64,000 bases of DNA from Stictocephala bisonia (Eukaryota > Arthropoda > Insecta > Hemiptera > Membracidae): assembly GCA_035578905.1 (NCBI GenBank), contig JAQJVL010000001.1:9118211-9182210 (forward strand). Direction: 5' to 3'. The notes below the pieces were generated by a model that was not told the DNA's origin, searched no databases, and worked only from the letters and a program-made list of their open reading frames with translations. This document shows, in pieces, positions 1 through 11,227 of the stretch. The position numbers and the translations under genes are program-made. Each line of letters begins with the position of its first letter. The first letter of the stretch is position 1.

Positions 1-2040
1 TTTATAGAAAATATTATGTAGCTACTATTTTGTTATGATTTGCTGCAAATAATTAAAGTTAAAAAAAGTTAAATATTTCATATACAGGGAGTTACAAAAA
101 GGTGTCCTTGCCATTATTTTCAGATTAAGAGAAAAAGTTAGGGGTAAATTTTCTTCGAATTAACCTTTTAGTGTCTATTTTTTTGTTTTTGACAAAAAAA
201 TTAATAACTCAATAACGTTTGAATACTTACAAGTTTGCACATGCTGCTTTATACTGACATTATTTTTAAAAAAATATCCATTGATTAATGCTTTGTCATT
301 TTAAAATGGCAGCCTTTTAAAATGTTTAGATGATTTTTGGTTTACGAGATATTTGGACAACTAAAAATCACTTTAAATGGCCACGAATTTTAAATTGCAT
401 AAGATAACTCAATGGACATTTTAGCGTTTATTCATGTTGTGTGCATAATTCCCTAGTCAGTCAATCACACCGTTCTTGAGTTATTATTATTATTTTATTA
501 TTAATTTTTTTACAGATAGACACTAAACTGAGCAGAATCAATCTTTAATTTTTCTCTCTCTCTAAATTAAGTGTAGACTCATAAAATTAACAGGTAGGAC
601 ACATTTTTCATGACTACCACTGTCTCGCCAATACAAGGTAGGCAAATGAATCAAGTAATTCGCAAAGCACAATATTGTACAGAATATTATCTTATAATAA
701 AAAATAATATTATTAATAATAATTAGGCTTATCTTTTTTTAAACAATATATTCTTTAAAACGAACTCCTTTAATGAATGTCAAGTGTTATTATTAACTAC
801 AAATCGACTATTAACAACTATTTTTATATTTATCACACTATTATTTTTTTAACATTTGAAACATTTTTCCTATAGCCTTAAATTTTTTTATGTCTAACCA
901 ATTAGGAACAAATTATGAACACGCAAAGCAATTTTCATAATATTATTGAGTTATTAGAATTCAGTTATCAGAGTAATATATTGTTTAATTTAAATCTGAT
1001 TACTGATTATTCCCCTCAATCACTAGTCACTGCTAGTTTGGTGTTCTACAATGGGCATAATTTGTGGACATAATATTTTTAATTTCAGATGTGGGTGACA
1101 TTCTAAATAGTTAATGGAAATCCTATGCACTTTCAAAATGTAGTGTGTTTCTTAAAATTATTTCGACTACAACGTATGCCAACCATAATATTATCTTCAC
1201 CAAATAATCGAACAACAAACCTTATAAAAATTCAAAAAGATAAAAAACACGAAAAATTAACACAATGTACAGTAATAGGTATAATATAATAGGTATATAT
1301 AATAGTTAGGTATAAATATATTTTACATTATATAATAATCATATACTGATTCCGAATCGTTGTTAATGCTTAGCTAAGATCAGAAATGAGTTCTGATTTG
1401 TTTCGTAACTGCACTCTCTATCGTTTGGTGAACAGAAGCGTGCTGAAGAACGGTCTAGCTGGGAACATGTCACACAGACTTTCCCGGGATTTATGGAGCA
1501 ATCCGGTAATCTTGAAGTAGCTCTAGGAAGGTGATAAATCTCATCTGATTGCCAATAAAGTATGTTGTGGTCTAATTGTAAGGCAAATCTCAATCATATT
1601 ACGTCATTGTCAGCAATTACGTCATAGTTGGTAATGTCTTCTTCAGCGTCTTGTTTCTGTTGGACGATATAGGCTTTCTTCACTCAAAATTACTTCTCTA
1701 CGTGCCTACTTGCTACTTTCTCCCATTTAACAACAAACAGGTTGCGACAGTTTTCTAGGTCTAGTTAATTGAGATTATCTAAAGAGTTAGTGTGACCATT
1801 TTGACAGCTTTAACTTTGAAACTCATTTTCTCGTCTTATTTTATTAAATTATTTAATCATTTAAATGTGTACCTTAATTTTTGTATTATATTCTGTATTA
1901 ATAATTATTTTAAAATAACCGTATTTTATAGGAATTGAAACTTAACTACCAGTTGTACACATAATTGCGTAACATGTCTATACAACACATAAAGCTATCG
2001 TGGGCTAAACAACCGGTATCATGTTGCTTTCCAGCACAAG
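1..2040. other. AT-rich non-coding DNA, no gene seen
   Basis: No frame of useful length or recognisable protein is present. Poly-T, poly-A and TA/TTA-rich stretches dominate. Around 84-100 the start of a sequence resembling a Tc1/mariner terminal repeat (tacagggagttacaaaaagg) is followed by AT-rich text, but I could not find a convincing partner end, so it is not called as an element. The 76-codon minus-strand frame at 1363-1593 has no recognised domain and is probably chance. Confidence 0.6.
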
Positions 2041-2048
2041 TGTGATAT

Positions 2049-2236
2049 AGTTGCGTAAATTGCCCAACAAGAGCCTCAACCTAGTACTCGAGTTGCGACA
2101 GTTGCCCCAAATCAGTGCTCGTATTCTGACAATTGCTCAAGAGAAGCTACAACTTAGTGATAGAGTTGTAACAAGTACCCATAAGAGCCTTAACTTAATG
2201 CTCGAGTTGCGACAATTGCCCAAGTTAAGTCGCGCC
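2049..2236. repeat. Degenerate ~40-bp minisatellite, about five units
   Basis: The phrase agttgcgacaattgcccaa and diverged forms of it recur near 2049, 2091, 2130, 2163 and 2204, each followed by a variant of agagcctcaacttaatgctcg. The spacing is about 39-42 bp. The 63-codon frame across it owes its repeated LELRQLP peptide to the tandem structure, so it is not called as a gene. Confidence 0.65.
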
Positions 2237-2239
2237 AAC

Positions 2240-2480
2240 TAAGTCCCGCTCTGGGTCGGCCGCTACAAGCCAAACTCCATACTACGTCTAAGGGTACGTC
2301 TTAATGTCCCTCTCCGGCCCGAGCACAAGGGTAGATTTATTACCTTATCAATTGCTGGGTGCCAGTATAAAGGAGTGTCTTGTAAGTTACTGGACAGAAG
2401 ACAGTTTGTGTCGATATCATCGAGTACACTAAAACCCTAAGGTAAGGGCTCGTCTCTTCAGAGCAATAAAATCATAAACT
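2240..2480 (+). promoter_or_regulatory. Possible solo-LTR-like segment (TATA box then AATAAA)
   Basis: A GC-richer block contains a TATA-like box (agtataaagg, near 2364-2373) followed about 90-110 bp later by a poly(A) signal (gcaataaaatc, near 2463-2473). A core promoter followed closely by a polyadenylation signal is how the U3-R-U5 of an LTR is organised. I could not define TG...CA ends or a target-site duplication, and no internal retrotransposon sequence adjoins it. A chance arrangement or a decayed promoter is equally possible. Confidence 0.2.
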
Positions 2481-3151
2481 TGATCGGCTTTTTTCACAGA
2501 AAACCAATGTTTTCAGGCTGACATTCGTTTTTACCCGCGCACCTTCACTCACAGGCTAGTACGCAGAGTAGAATTTAGATGGCGCGACTTATACCTGCGT
2601 ATAGAATCTGATAGTAAGAGTTTAGTTGAATGAGTTGTCGTAATCTAACCTAACACGCAGGCCTATGTTGTTGTTACGTGTAGTAGCTGGTTTCCTGTCC
2701 TACCAAGTATGATTACCAGACTCCTTTTAAGTCTCAATCATGTCCAGTTATTTTTATTGCGATTACTGCAGTAGAAATCGTAGCTTCATCAGATTTACAG
2801 CTTTTGTTAAATGTCTTTGGAATGGTAAATATGGATATATCAAATACACAGGAACTAGAAGTTTATTGTTATTATATTGTACTACTCACTGATGAGTTAA
2901 AGAAATGGACCGCTTTGAATGACTCTTCTTTAACTACATTCTCAAAACATTGTTGACATTCCATCCTTCAAAATAAGAATCTGTGAAATCTCTCTTACTG
3001 CCAAATGGTTATACAGTAAAGCTCTCCTAGCGCTAATTTGGACTACTCAGGCAACAATTATGTAAATAAAAGCATTTCTACGGGTAGTATGACATTATAT
3101 ATTTGTTTTTCAAACGGGTTATGTCATTGCTAAAACCACCATGATATAGTA
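2481..3151. other. Non-coding, nothing recognised
   Basis: Unique-looking, moderately AT-rich sequence. No frame, tandem repeat or inverted repeat that I can support. Confidence 0.5.
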
Positions 3152-3356
3152 GGCGAGTCACGAGAAATCCTCTGTACTTCATGCTTCTGTGACATTGAAG
3201 GCGCTGATTTCCATTGAAACAGCACAAGTCATGCAGTGTACCTGTCGTAATCACTAATTATGATATGTACACTACGTGAATTGTGCTGTTTCAATGGAAG
3301 TCAGCGCCTTCAATATCACAGAGGTATGAAGTTCAGAGGACTTCTCGTGACTCGCC
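3152..3356. repeat. Near-perfect 205-bp palindrome (hairpin or small foldback MITE)
   Basis: The left arm from ggcgagtcacgagaa is matched in reverse complement by the right arm ending ttctcgtgactcgcc. Both arms contain ggcgctgatttccattgaaa or its one-base variant and acagcacaa. The arms are about 90-100 bp with roughly 90% identity and almost no loop, so a transcript would fold into one long hairpin. No protein is encoded. It could be a foldback MITE or a small inverted duplication. No target-site duplication is obvious. Confidence 0.85.
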
Positions 3357-3563
3357 GACAGTACAAGGCACACATAACCAATTCAACTACCAAACCAGTA
3401 TTGTATTAGTGGATTTCTTAATTTAATTTATTTTTTATTTATCTTTTTTTATTTAATAAAAATACGTTCTTCTATTTAACCTTACCCTACCCATTTCCCA
3501 TGAACTTGTCTACACACCTGCACAATGTACACGACCCCAATGGGCCCTAGTCTAATTGAATCC

Positions 3564-3674
3564 GCGACACAGGAGCGCCTCTTACCTGGCTAAGGGGTTG
3601 TCATAAATAATTTTCGCTAGGGGTGCGACTCAGGAGCGCCTCCGAAAACGGGTGGGGAGGCGCTCCTGTGTCGC
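3564..3674. repeat. Cluster of three copies of a 17-bp GC-rich motif (set 1)
   Basis: The 17-mer gcgacacaggagcgcct is at 3564-3580 on the plus strand, with one mismatch (gcgactcaggagcgcct) at 3625-3641 on the plus strand, and exactly in reverse complement at 3658-3674. The last two copies face each other and can pair as a hairpin. The surrounding DNA is AT-rich, so the conservation and GC content stand out. See the related set at 5071-5170. Confidence 0.85.
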
Positions 3675-5070
3675 ACCTAAAACTACCTGTCCTCGGCACT
3701 CTACCTGCTTCCTACCTGCTATCAAGCTCAGCTCGCGGGGCCTTCTAAATACCTACCAATCTAATATCACAACGGCTACTATCATATTGACTTTGTTAAG
3801 TGCACTGCATATTTTGTAGGAGTAAGTGTAACATTGATTCTGTAGGGGTTATCCTAAAAGACCAATCAAAACTATTAATCACGTTTCTTAATCATATTTA
3901 ATTTTATTTGAATTAAACTTGCAATAGTGGTTAAACTATTGCAGACTTGTTTTAAAACAAGCTTATAATCGTACAGATAGAAAACATCTACCCTTGTTCA
4001 TGCACACTATCTACCTTGGTCTTCGGAGGTGGGCCACATCATGTTTACCACATCAACTCCCGAGGACTAAAATAATGATGTATTTATAGTCATCTTTTTT
4101 AAAAAACTATAAACTTTATACTTTTTAGTTTTATGTAAAAGGAACACGTAGACACTCTTCATTTGATCATGACTTGCCCCTTTAACCCATGAGTATTAAT
4201 TATAAAATATTAACCATAGTTTGTACAAATTCGTAAAAGCCAAGCAGTGGGTTTTCAAAATTATATTAATTTTATTACTGGGCAAGTTGTTTAAAAGAAA
4301 TTGAAGTTACAAAAAAAGGTCAATAACTACAAATAGGCTTGTAAATAACAAATATGTATTTCTTAGTTTTAACACTTAATAATTTGTATAACATTCTAAA
4401 ATAATAAATATACATTTAAATTTAAACTAAATAATTTGGGTTATACTTACTAATATTTAAAACTTAAAATTTAAAAAAAATACTTAAACTCAAACAAAAA
4501 ATACTATTTACATTCAATCTGTAAGCTACAATATTCTAAAACAAACAAAATATAAAATCATTATTAATTTACAAACCTCCTTTTAGTTACCTACTTAAAT
4601 CTAATAGTTTCTCCTACTTAAATGATTTGAATTATTTAATGGCTATTGTTCAAAAGATTACATTATTGACGGTTCAACCTGCTTAGCCTTGATTTAATAG
4701 AAAGGACCACGAAAAATTACTTAGTTACTTAGGAATACGTCAAACACCAACCAATCCACGATTTTACGTCTTATACAACAACGTTTTCTATTACTTAGAA
4801 GCGTGTCAATGAATCGGACTATAACAGCTTATTTCAATGTAGCTTATATTTACAATTTCAATACCTGAAGGCCTTTTTAATTCTAAAGTAATTTGAAGTG
4901 TAAAATTTGTTAACAAACCCGGATCTTATGTAAATACTATAACATGTATGCTTATTTTAATAAATATATGTCTATTGCTTTCAAGTTAAACACACTCTCA
5001 CCGTAGATATCAAGACCCCTTAGTTTTTGAACCCTTGTCAAAACCCTTGTCACATTGGACCCGCGAGGGT
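3675..5070. other. AT-rich non-coding DNA between the two motif clusters
   Basis: Long AT-rich text, especially 4080-4660, with no recognisable coding, tandem or inverted structure. Confidence 0.5.
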
Positions 5071-5170
5071 ACGACAGTGGAGCGCCTCAAGGTCAGGCGC
5101 TCCACTGTCGCAGTTGTGCTATTTCTTGGCTGACAGTTTTATTAGTTTTTGCCAGGCGCTCCACTGTCGC
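5071..5170. repeat. Cluster of three copies of the 17-bp GC-rich motif (set 2)
   Basis: Copies are acgacagtggagcgcct at 5071-5087 (plus strand), and gcgacagtggagcgcct in reverse complement at 5095-5111 and again at 5154-5170. Relative to set 1 (gcgacacaggagcgcct) the core differs at two neighbouring positions, and the change is shared by all three copies, so each cluster is internally homogeneous. The first two copies are separated by only seven bases and form an inverted pair. Confidence 0.85.
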
Positions 5171-6061
5171 TCTCCCAGTCTAATTACCACTCTTACGGAT
5201 GTGTGAAATAATAAAAAGTACCTTTTCTAAAAATGTCTACTTATAGAAAAAAAGGATTTGTAAGTTGTGTTTAAGAAATCAATACAAAATATTAATAAAC
5301 CCAACCCATCCAATTAATTGTTTTTCTCATCAGTAAAAAACAAAGGGAATCACAAAACAGTTGCTGCCATCAGTGCCTTTATTACTTCTGCTTTCGCCCA
5401 TGATGATTCAAATACAGCCTGTTGACATTTTAGCAAACCAGTATATAACTAATGGTTACCTTTTATCCTGCTACTTAGAGGTTATATCTTTCACTTACTA
5501 CATCCTTGCCCTGAAAGGATAAAACTATACAGGTTTATTGGTGACTTTCTCAAGCGGTAAGACTTGCGTCAGGAATATAAACCCAGCGTAGCAGAGCAAC
5601 AAATTTATTTCAAGCCCTTTTATGGCATTGAAGAATTCCTAAGTTCTTACACTGTAAACACTATTTACATACAAAGAAAACATTAACGGCTTATATTGGA
5701 GAGTGTAACAAAGGATAAGAGCACTGAAATTAGAAACAACGTTCCACTAATAGTCTCAGAGTGATCGTAAATATCAATCAATGTAATGTGATACGTCAAT
5801 GTCAGTGTCAAAGTACAGAGCGTGGTTCCAGAACTCGTGAAAGCCCACAGCTATAATGGTAAATGTAAGATCGGTGAAAGATTGTGTAGAAGGCGAGCGG
5901 AAGATCCTGACCAGAGTCGGTTATGTTTACGGTGTGTGGATGGGATCCAAGTACATTCCATCGTCCAATGAAGGGTCTGAACGTGAAATCGTTGATGAAA
6001 TTTGACTAAATTATTGTGCTTAAAAAAACTATGTATTTAAGCATGTTTTAAGAAGCTTTGC
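5171..6061. other. Non-coding, nothing recognised
   Basis: Mixed AT-rich and average-composition sequence without supported features. Confidence 0.5.
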
Positions 6062-6277
6062 CACAGGGAAAAGAAGCAGAGGTCACTTTCTTAGGCCGCA
6101 GTGAACGTCTCTTGTATTAATTACTACGTTATCCTTGATGATTTAGGAGGAATGGAGAGAGGGACTAACGATGTGGCCCTGCAATCTGCATGTAAAACTA
6201 GAGAAATAACCACTCAACACACATTAAGAGCACTATTGGATGTGACCTCTGCTTCTTTCTTCTCTGTAGCTATGCAC
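6062..6277. mobile_element. hAT-like MITE, 'CACAGAGAA' family, complete copy 1
   Basis: The ends are inverted copies of each other: cacagggaaaagaagcagag at the left and, in reverse complement, acagagaagaaagaagcaga at the right. The left flank agctttgc (6054-6061) and right flank agctatgc (6278-6285) match at 7 of 8 positions, as an 8-bp target-site duplication would. CA-starting ends and an 8-bp duplication fit the hAT superfamily. The interior has no transposase, so movement would need an enzyme supplied in trans. Related copies lie at 11228, 39965, 41318-42043, 46536 and 50642. The 87-codon frame across it is not a gene. Confidence 0.8.
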
Positions 6278-7666
6278 AGTAAAAAATCAAATCAGAACAG
6301 CATCCACCTTTACTTGAGATTTGCAGATTATACTTTATCACATCTCACGTATTCGAATACGTGAAAAGTAAAATACTCTTAGATATATTCGTGCACAAAA
6401 ACTGGCATGTAATAATATAGGCCTACAATTGTCATATCCAGTACCGTAACCATGGTGGGAGATGAGAAGGTAGAACCTCCCAGAACGAAAATATAACAAA
6501 AATATTCCTTTAGCAGCAAAAAAACTTGATATAAAGGAAAATATAGTACTGACATGAAATATCTTAGAATTAATTGGCAGACTTATTTAAATTACTAGTT
6601 TTTTTGTTTAGTCATTAACAAATCAACATTCAACAGGTCACTTTAAACTATAACAAACTAACGAAAATATTTCACCGTAAAAAAATAACGCATATCTCTT
6701 ATAGAATGTGCAAGACACACACCTAGTCCTACGGTCTGCTGTTGTTGTTCGTTGTTGCTGTTCAAGCCAATATACCATTCTCGTTTGATATCCGATATAT
6801 ACTTGCAAAGTGTAACTGATAGAATAGATCCATCAACTAACAATAAATTAAAATTTAATCTATCTTAAAATTTTTAATTAGACAATGCTATGAAATTTAG
6901 TAAAAACTACAAACTTTGATCGGGATATCGGGTAAACACGAAATTCCCTCATAAACCCCCCCCCTCCCACCATGCAATGACTACATGATCAATTTAAAAA
7001 ACCCTCCCCCCCCCAAAGGACAAGTTATGCCACTGGTCATATCAATTGTCGTTACAAACATTTTCATTCTAACCTTGGAGGACCTTAGGATCTTTCGAAT
7101 AAAAAATCCATTTGAATCTAATTAGGTGGAAAAGCTACCTACATATTACTGGGACGCGATTGTTTGTCAACGAGTCCATTCTTGCACAGGTTCGATTCAC
7201 AAGCATCTTATGAAATACCATTTCTTATTTCCTTGTACACAGTGCGTGTGTGGTGAGAAAGGAAGATGCGACGGTTAGCCAACCTCTGATGATGTATGTG
7301 GGTATGGAACACTTTCTCTGTGGTATCACACGGCCAAGAGTCTTCCGCAAGTTTACTACTTAAGACCATGACAAATGACCGGTATATTTACCATGAACTG
7401 TAGGGGTCAAGAAGGGCCACCACTTCGGCTAAGTCAGATTTAGCCAAAACGAGAAAGGATACTGGTAACGCAATGTGCCGGCGGTACAAGGCCGTTAATT
7501 GTGAAAGCTACTTTAGAATTCGTGTTCGAGTCTGTTCAATGATAGTGAATTTAAAAGTCAATATTGATTTTTATTGCATGCAAATTAAAAACATGTACAA
7601 ATTACCTATATCTTTGTTCGCTACAGGACAGGAACAAAGATCCTTTTTTCCTTTCAATCTTTTTTT
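6278..7666. other. Non-coding, with C-rich runs
   Basis: Homopolymeric C-rich tracts occur at 6956-6966 and 7006-7014. No coding potential was recognised; the 61-codon minus-strand and 94-codon plus-strand frames show no known domain. Confidence 0.5.
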
Positions 7667-8165
7667 AATAATAATAATAATAATAATGGCTTTACTATAC
7701 AAAAAAGTGTTCATACAAATGGTGAACTTAGGACTAATAAGTCCTCTCCTACAGTAAACCCTTATATTGAAGTTAGTAAATCTAATATACAACAAAGCCT
7801 AATTTACAGAAACATAGAAATACAGAACTAAACTAAAGAAAAATACTACTAATTAAATTACAAAGAAGCATATAATACTAATTCAATAAACTGCTAACGT
7901 ATTTTCAATATCTCCATTCTCTCACTCATACACTCGTTCGACCCTAATCCCAGACCTCATCCTCAGCCATCATCACAGACTCATCCGTTCAAAAAGAAAG
8001 ACTTTCAATGATGCTGTGAACCGAGCCCGACTGTGTATCTCTTTAAATGTGGAGAAAGTTTATTCCATTCTCTGCAGGCAGTTACTGAAATAGAATTATT
8101 GTAGAAAGATGTTCTATGAAGAGGAATACGTAATATTGACAAGGCTGAGCGTGTCTCCTTTGCAC
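7667..8165 (-). mobile_element. 3' end of a non-LTR retroelement, copy A, ending in (TTA)n
   Basis: Read on the minus strand, the segment ends in ataaagccattattatta, that is a poly(A)-signal-like motif running into a trinucleotide tail (TAA repeats at 7667-7687 on the plus strand). The same series of blocks recurs in opposite orientation at 47700-48055: the gtgtctccttt/gctgagcgtgtctcc block, the cagttactgaaa block, the gttcgacc block and the ggactaata block. A tail of short tandem repeats is usual for several non-LTR clades. No coding region is left in this copy. Confidence 0.7.
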
Positions 8166-8635
8166 CAATTTTTGACTTGTACTGAAAGTTTATACGCTTG
8201 GAAAGAGACAGGATAGCAATAAGATGCTGTTATTTTCAAGATGAAAAAAGTATTAGGGAAACGTTTGGTCTATATTAATCGCCAGTCTTGCAGAGGAACA
8301 TTCCTTCAAAAATCCTTACTTTTCCTTCTATTTGCATTTTAGAAACATCAAGCGCTATATATTTTCTTCTACTAAGACTAATATTAATAAGATTTCTTCT
8401 ATTTCTTCTATATAGAAGAATTATTTCTTCTAAAAAGACACGCTAAGTAAGAGTCTCAATATAAATTCTCCATCACATTCTACTTCATTTTCAAAACCTT
8501 TCTATCTTTTCCATAATGGAATACAGTTGTTAAATTCATTTCCAAACAAGTTGGAGTAAAGTAAACTGAACCTGAAAAAAGTTAGATGTTCTGTTTACCA
8601 AGTGATACTGCAGTGTCCATGAGTGTATGGTTAAT

Positions 8636-8900
8636 TCTAGTGGACCATAAGTTGATATTATAAATTTTTTATTTTAAAATCGTTAAGAATGTCATACCTT
8701 ATATTTGTATAAAAGTTTGTCATATTTAACTGCAAAGAGACTATAAAATTAGTCAATGTTCTACAGAAACAAACATCTGATCCACTAGAACAGTTCTTCC
8801 TTCACCTGTCAAATTACTGTTACGATTATGGAACGAATTGTTGAAATGGAAACCTATGTTTTTGTCGTTTGTCCTGAAGCAAAACGGACCCCTTCAGTGA
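8636..8900 (+). repeat. Dispersed repeat 'CTAGTGGACCATAAG' family, copy 1
   Basis: Starts tctagtggaccataagttga and ends near gcaaaacggacccctt. The same start, a middle block (cacctgtcaaa... gaatygttgaaat) and the same end recur at 11507-11815. The start, middle and end also recur at 58811-59062, and the start at 12946. In this copy the sequence tgatccactagaacag (8779-8794) is an inverted form of the left end, so the first ~155 bp may itself be a palindromic element. No protein is encoded. Superfamily unknown. Confidence 0.7.
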
Positions 8901-9015
8901 CAAGTAATTTACGGAGATTCAGTTCATTACATCAACTGAAAATTAGAACAATAATAATGTTAAGACAAACATACATTTCCAGACATTGAAATTTCATAAT
9001 GGTGGATTTTTTCTA

Positions 9016-9085
9016 ACGCTTCGAGTGTTTTTATAACGAACACAACGTTTCGACAGGTATGAAACTCCTATCCTCTTCAGGTGTT
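9016..9085 (-). mobile_element. Possible Penelope-like element relic with hammerhead-like core
   Basis: On the minus strand cctgaagag is followed by gataggagtttcatacctgtc and then gaaacgttgtg. CTGAAGA (9074-9080 in reverse) fits the hammerhead ribozyme core CUGANGA. GATAGG can pair with CCTGTC as stem II with one G-U pair, and GAAA follows at once. There is one extra G before stem II, and stems I and III are not clear to me. Penelope-like retroelements are known to carry hammerhead motifs, and sequences of the form CTGAAGA...CGAAACG are widespread in them. Read as protein, the same stretch could be the C-terminal tail of such an element. No reverse transcriptase was found next to it. Confidence 0.3.
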
Positions 9086-9437
9086 ACTTACTACCTTAGC
9101 CTACTTCTAAAACTATTTTTTATTTACATTTATGGTATCTGATAATTAGGAAATATAGTAATGAATATTGTAAAAACCCTTTCTTAGTTCTAGATATCTC
9201 AAGTTCGAGGTATATACATGACTCTACCTAATTGCAATATTTACCCGCATTATTAATGTAAATTTCTGTATGCACGTAAAAACATATTAGCATGATCATC
9301 CCTGAATTGCATATCCAGGATTAATGACAAAACTTGGTCGCTCCACCTGGACTCAGTCCAATACACGTTTAGTGGATTATTAACTTAAACGTGTTTATTT
9401 CCTACACCAGAAAGGGGACACATTTGCTTTCGATTAC
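9086..9437. other. Non-coding, nothing recognised
   Basis: No supported feature between the Penelope-like relic and the 99-bp array. Confidence 0.5.
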
Positions 9438-9731
9438 AGCGAAGCTTTACATTTACATGTGTAGCCAGAGCTAATCAATGCACAGTTGTGTGTATCACCT
9501 TCAGAGCGTGTCTCAGATTTGCCTGTTACCTTAGCATTACAGTGATTACATTTACATGTGTAGCCAGAGCTAATCAATGCACAGTTGTGTGTATCACCTT
9601 CAGAGCGTGTATCAGACTTGCCTGTTACCTTAGCATTACAGTGATTACATTTACATGTGTAGCCAGAGCTAATCAATGCACAGTTGTGTGTATCACCTTC
9701 AGAGCGTGTCTCAGACTTGCCTGTTACCGTA
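9438..9731. repeat. 99-bp tandem repeat, about three near-identical units
   Basis: The anchor acatttacatgtgtagcc is at 9449, 9548 and 9647, an exact 99-bp spacing. Units are almost identical, so the array is young or homogenised. Because 99 is divisible by three, long frames run through both strands. The minus-strand frame gives a 33-residue unit with a CKCNHC cysteine/histidine cluster that looks zinc-finger-like, but there is no supporting gene structure on either side. Confidence 0.9.
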
Positions 9732-10039
9732 GCTAATGCTAGTTTCCAGCCTTACTTCCTTGTAACCACAACTGCTTTTTACTACAAATCGTTCCATTTA
9801 ACGGCAAGTTCTGCATTTCTGGAGTTCTGATGAAAATTGCTCTGATAATTTCTCCCTCTACGATCTTTTATCTGTTTCCTAACATTTCATTGTTACTACT
9901 GAGAAATTATACTATAATTTATGGTTGCATAAAAGTTATGGGGATGACTCCCAGAAGATGACCCGTTTCTCCTGGGATGAGAAACTGATACCTGAATTCT
10001 CAGCAATTAAAATGTATTGTTGATTTCCAGATGTGATCA

Positions 10040-10275
10040 TAAAAGATGATTCAAGAAATTGTGTTGAGTTAAGAGGCCCACTCTAACACTTAACCTGAGG
10101 ACCAACGGCTTAATGGTGACTTCCGAACTATTATCAGTGACCGGGCAGGCGGGCTGTATGCAAGGACTGGATCGCTCAGACGATCGCCCATATAAGGGAC
10201 AGCCACGCTCGAAGTTGCTTGACTCCGTTATCTTGCGATAACGTCGGAACCCTCCGGTCAAGGCCACTGAAAGGT
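10040..10275 (+). repeat. Dispersed repeat with cgttatcttgcgataacg palindrome, copy 1
   Basis: Blocks cttaacctgaggaccaacgg, ggtgacttccgaac, gcaggcgggctg, gcaaggac and the palindrome cgttatcttgcgataacg occur here and, in the same order in reverse complement, at 49323-49482 (about 80% identity by eye). GC content is well above the surroundings. This is probably a piece of a transposon, but no coding domain or terminal repeat identifies it. The 76-codon minus-strand frame is not conserved in the other copy. Confidence 0.7.
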
Positions 10276-10731
10276 TAAGGAGGAGATTGGCCTCTTCTTA
10301 ATTAAAAAGAATCCCATCTGACCACTAAGTTGGCCTAAGATATATGTTATTTTCCAAAGAACATGCAACCACGAAAACAACCTTCTAGGATCAATTTAAT
10401 ACGAATATCATTACAATTTTACTATATAGTATATGTAACCTATTTATTTCATCGTAAAGCTCCTTATCTATGAAATATTGTAATTATTGTAGAAGACTCT
10501 GATAAGAATGTAGAATATGTGTTTCTTGGTGGAGTGGAGCAACGTTTTTGGCGATGACCAATGTGATGCAAAAGGTAATCATGACCGAGTAGAGGCGCCA
10601 GCTGATCTTACTAACTACCGCGCGTTTCCTTTGTCCGTCGCTTCCTGGGACAGCAAGGCACACGTAACTTGTGTGCCATCGCTTCTGTGGGTCGGCACTG
10701 CGGAACGGTCTCGGCCCCCTTGCATGTTCTG

Positions 10732-10779
10732 TCACCACTACTCTACTACACCAACTCTATTGTAGAAGAGTAGTGGTGA
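10732..10779. repeat. Short hairpin, 13-bp stem
   Basis: tcaccactactct at 10732 is matched in reverse complement by agagtagtggtga ending at 10779, around a loop of about 22 bases. It lies at the edge of a GC-rich stretch (10590-10730). It could be a terminator-like fold or the end of an unidentified element. Confidence 0.6.
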
Positions 10780-11227
10780 ATGTAAAATAGAGTGTTGACA
10801 ACTTGCACAATGTGAGTACTCCGTCCTTGCGTAAGTCCAGAGCCATCAGCCGTCGCGTCGTACGTAGACCAGACCACAGAAATTTCCGCTGAAATGGATT
10901 GTTACGAACCAAATCGTTGACGTGAACGACCATCAACGCAGGAGCCCATCTGTGGCGTATTGCCGCAATCCATGCAAACTACCGGGTGGATGTGCGAATC
11001 CTGCACATCATCCCAACATAATGCCAGCCAGCTTGCGATCAGTAAACCATACTCGAGTCGTTGTTAGATAATGCAGTACTTCAAATACAAATTCACATAT
11101 TTTTCAATTTATTTTACATATTTTCTCGAACGAGGTTCTAAGATTATCACAAGAAAATATAGGAAACCATAAATACGAAACAGGTATTGGTAATAATATT
11201 TATTAGTCTTGTATAAAATTAAGGTGG
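10780..11227. other. Non-coding, nothing recognised
   Basis: Moderate GC content to about 11060, then AT-rich. The two overlapping 82- and 84-codon frames just upstream (10484-10765) on opposite strands match nothing I know. Confidence 0.45.

Noticed and set aside
84..480. Mariner-like terminal sequence tacagggagttacaaaaagg
   Set aside because: No matching opposite end or transposase was found, so an element could not be supported.
6150..6364. 87-codon frame across 6101-6364
   Set aside because: Lies mostly inside a MITE and reads through its inverted end; not conserved in other copies.
10484..10765. Opposed 84- and 82-codon frames
   Set aside because: Neither has a recognisable domain; they lie on opposite strands over the same bases and look like chance in a GC-richer patch.
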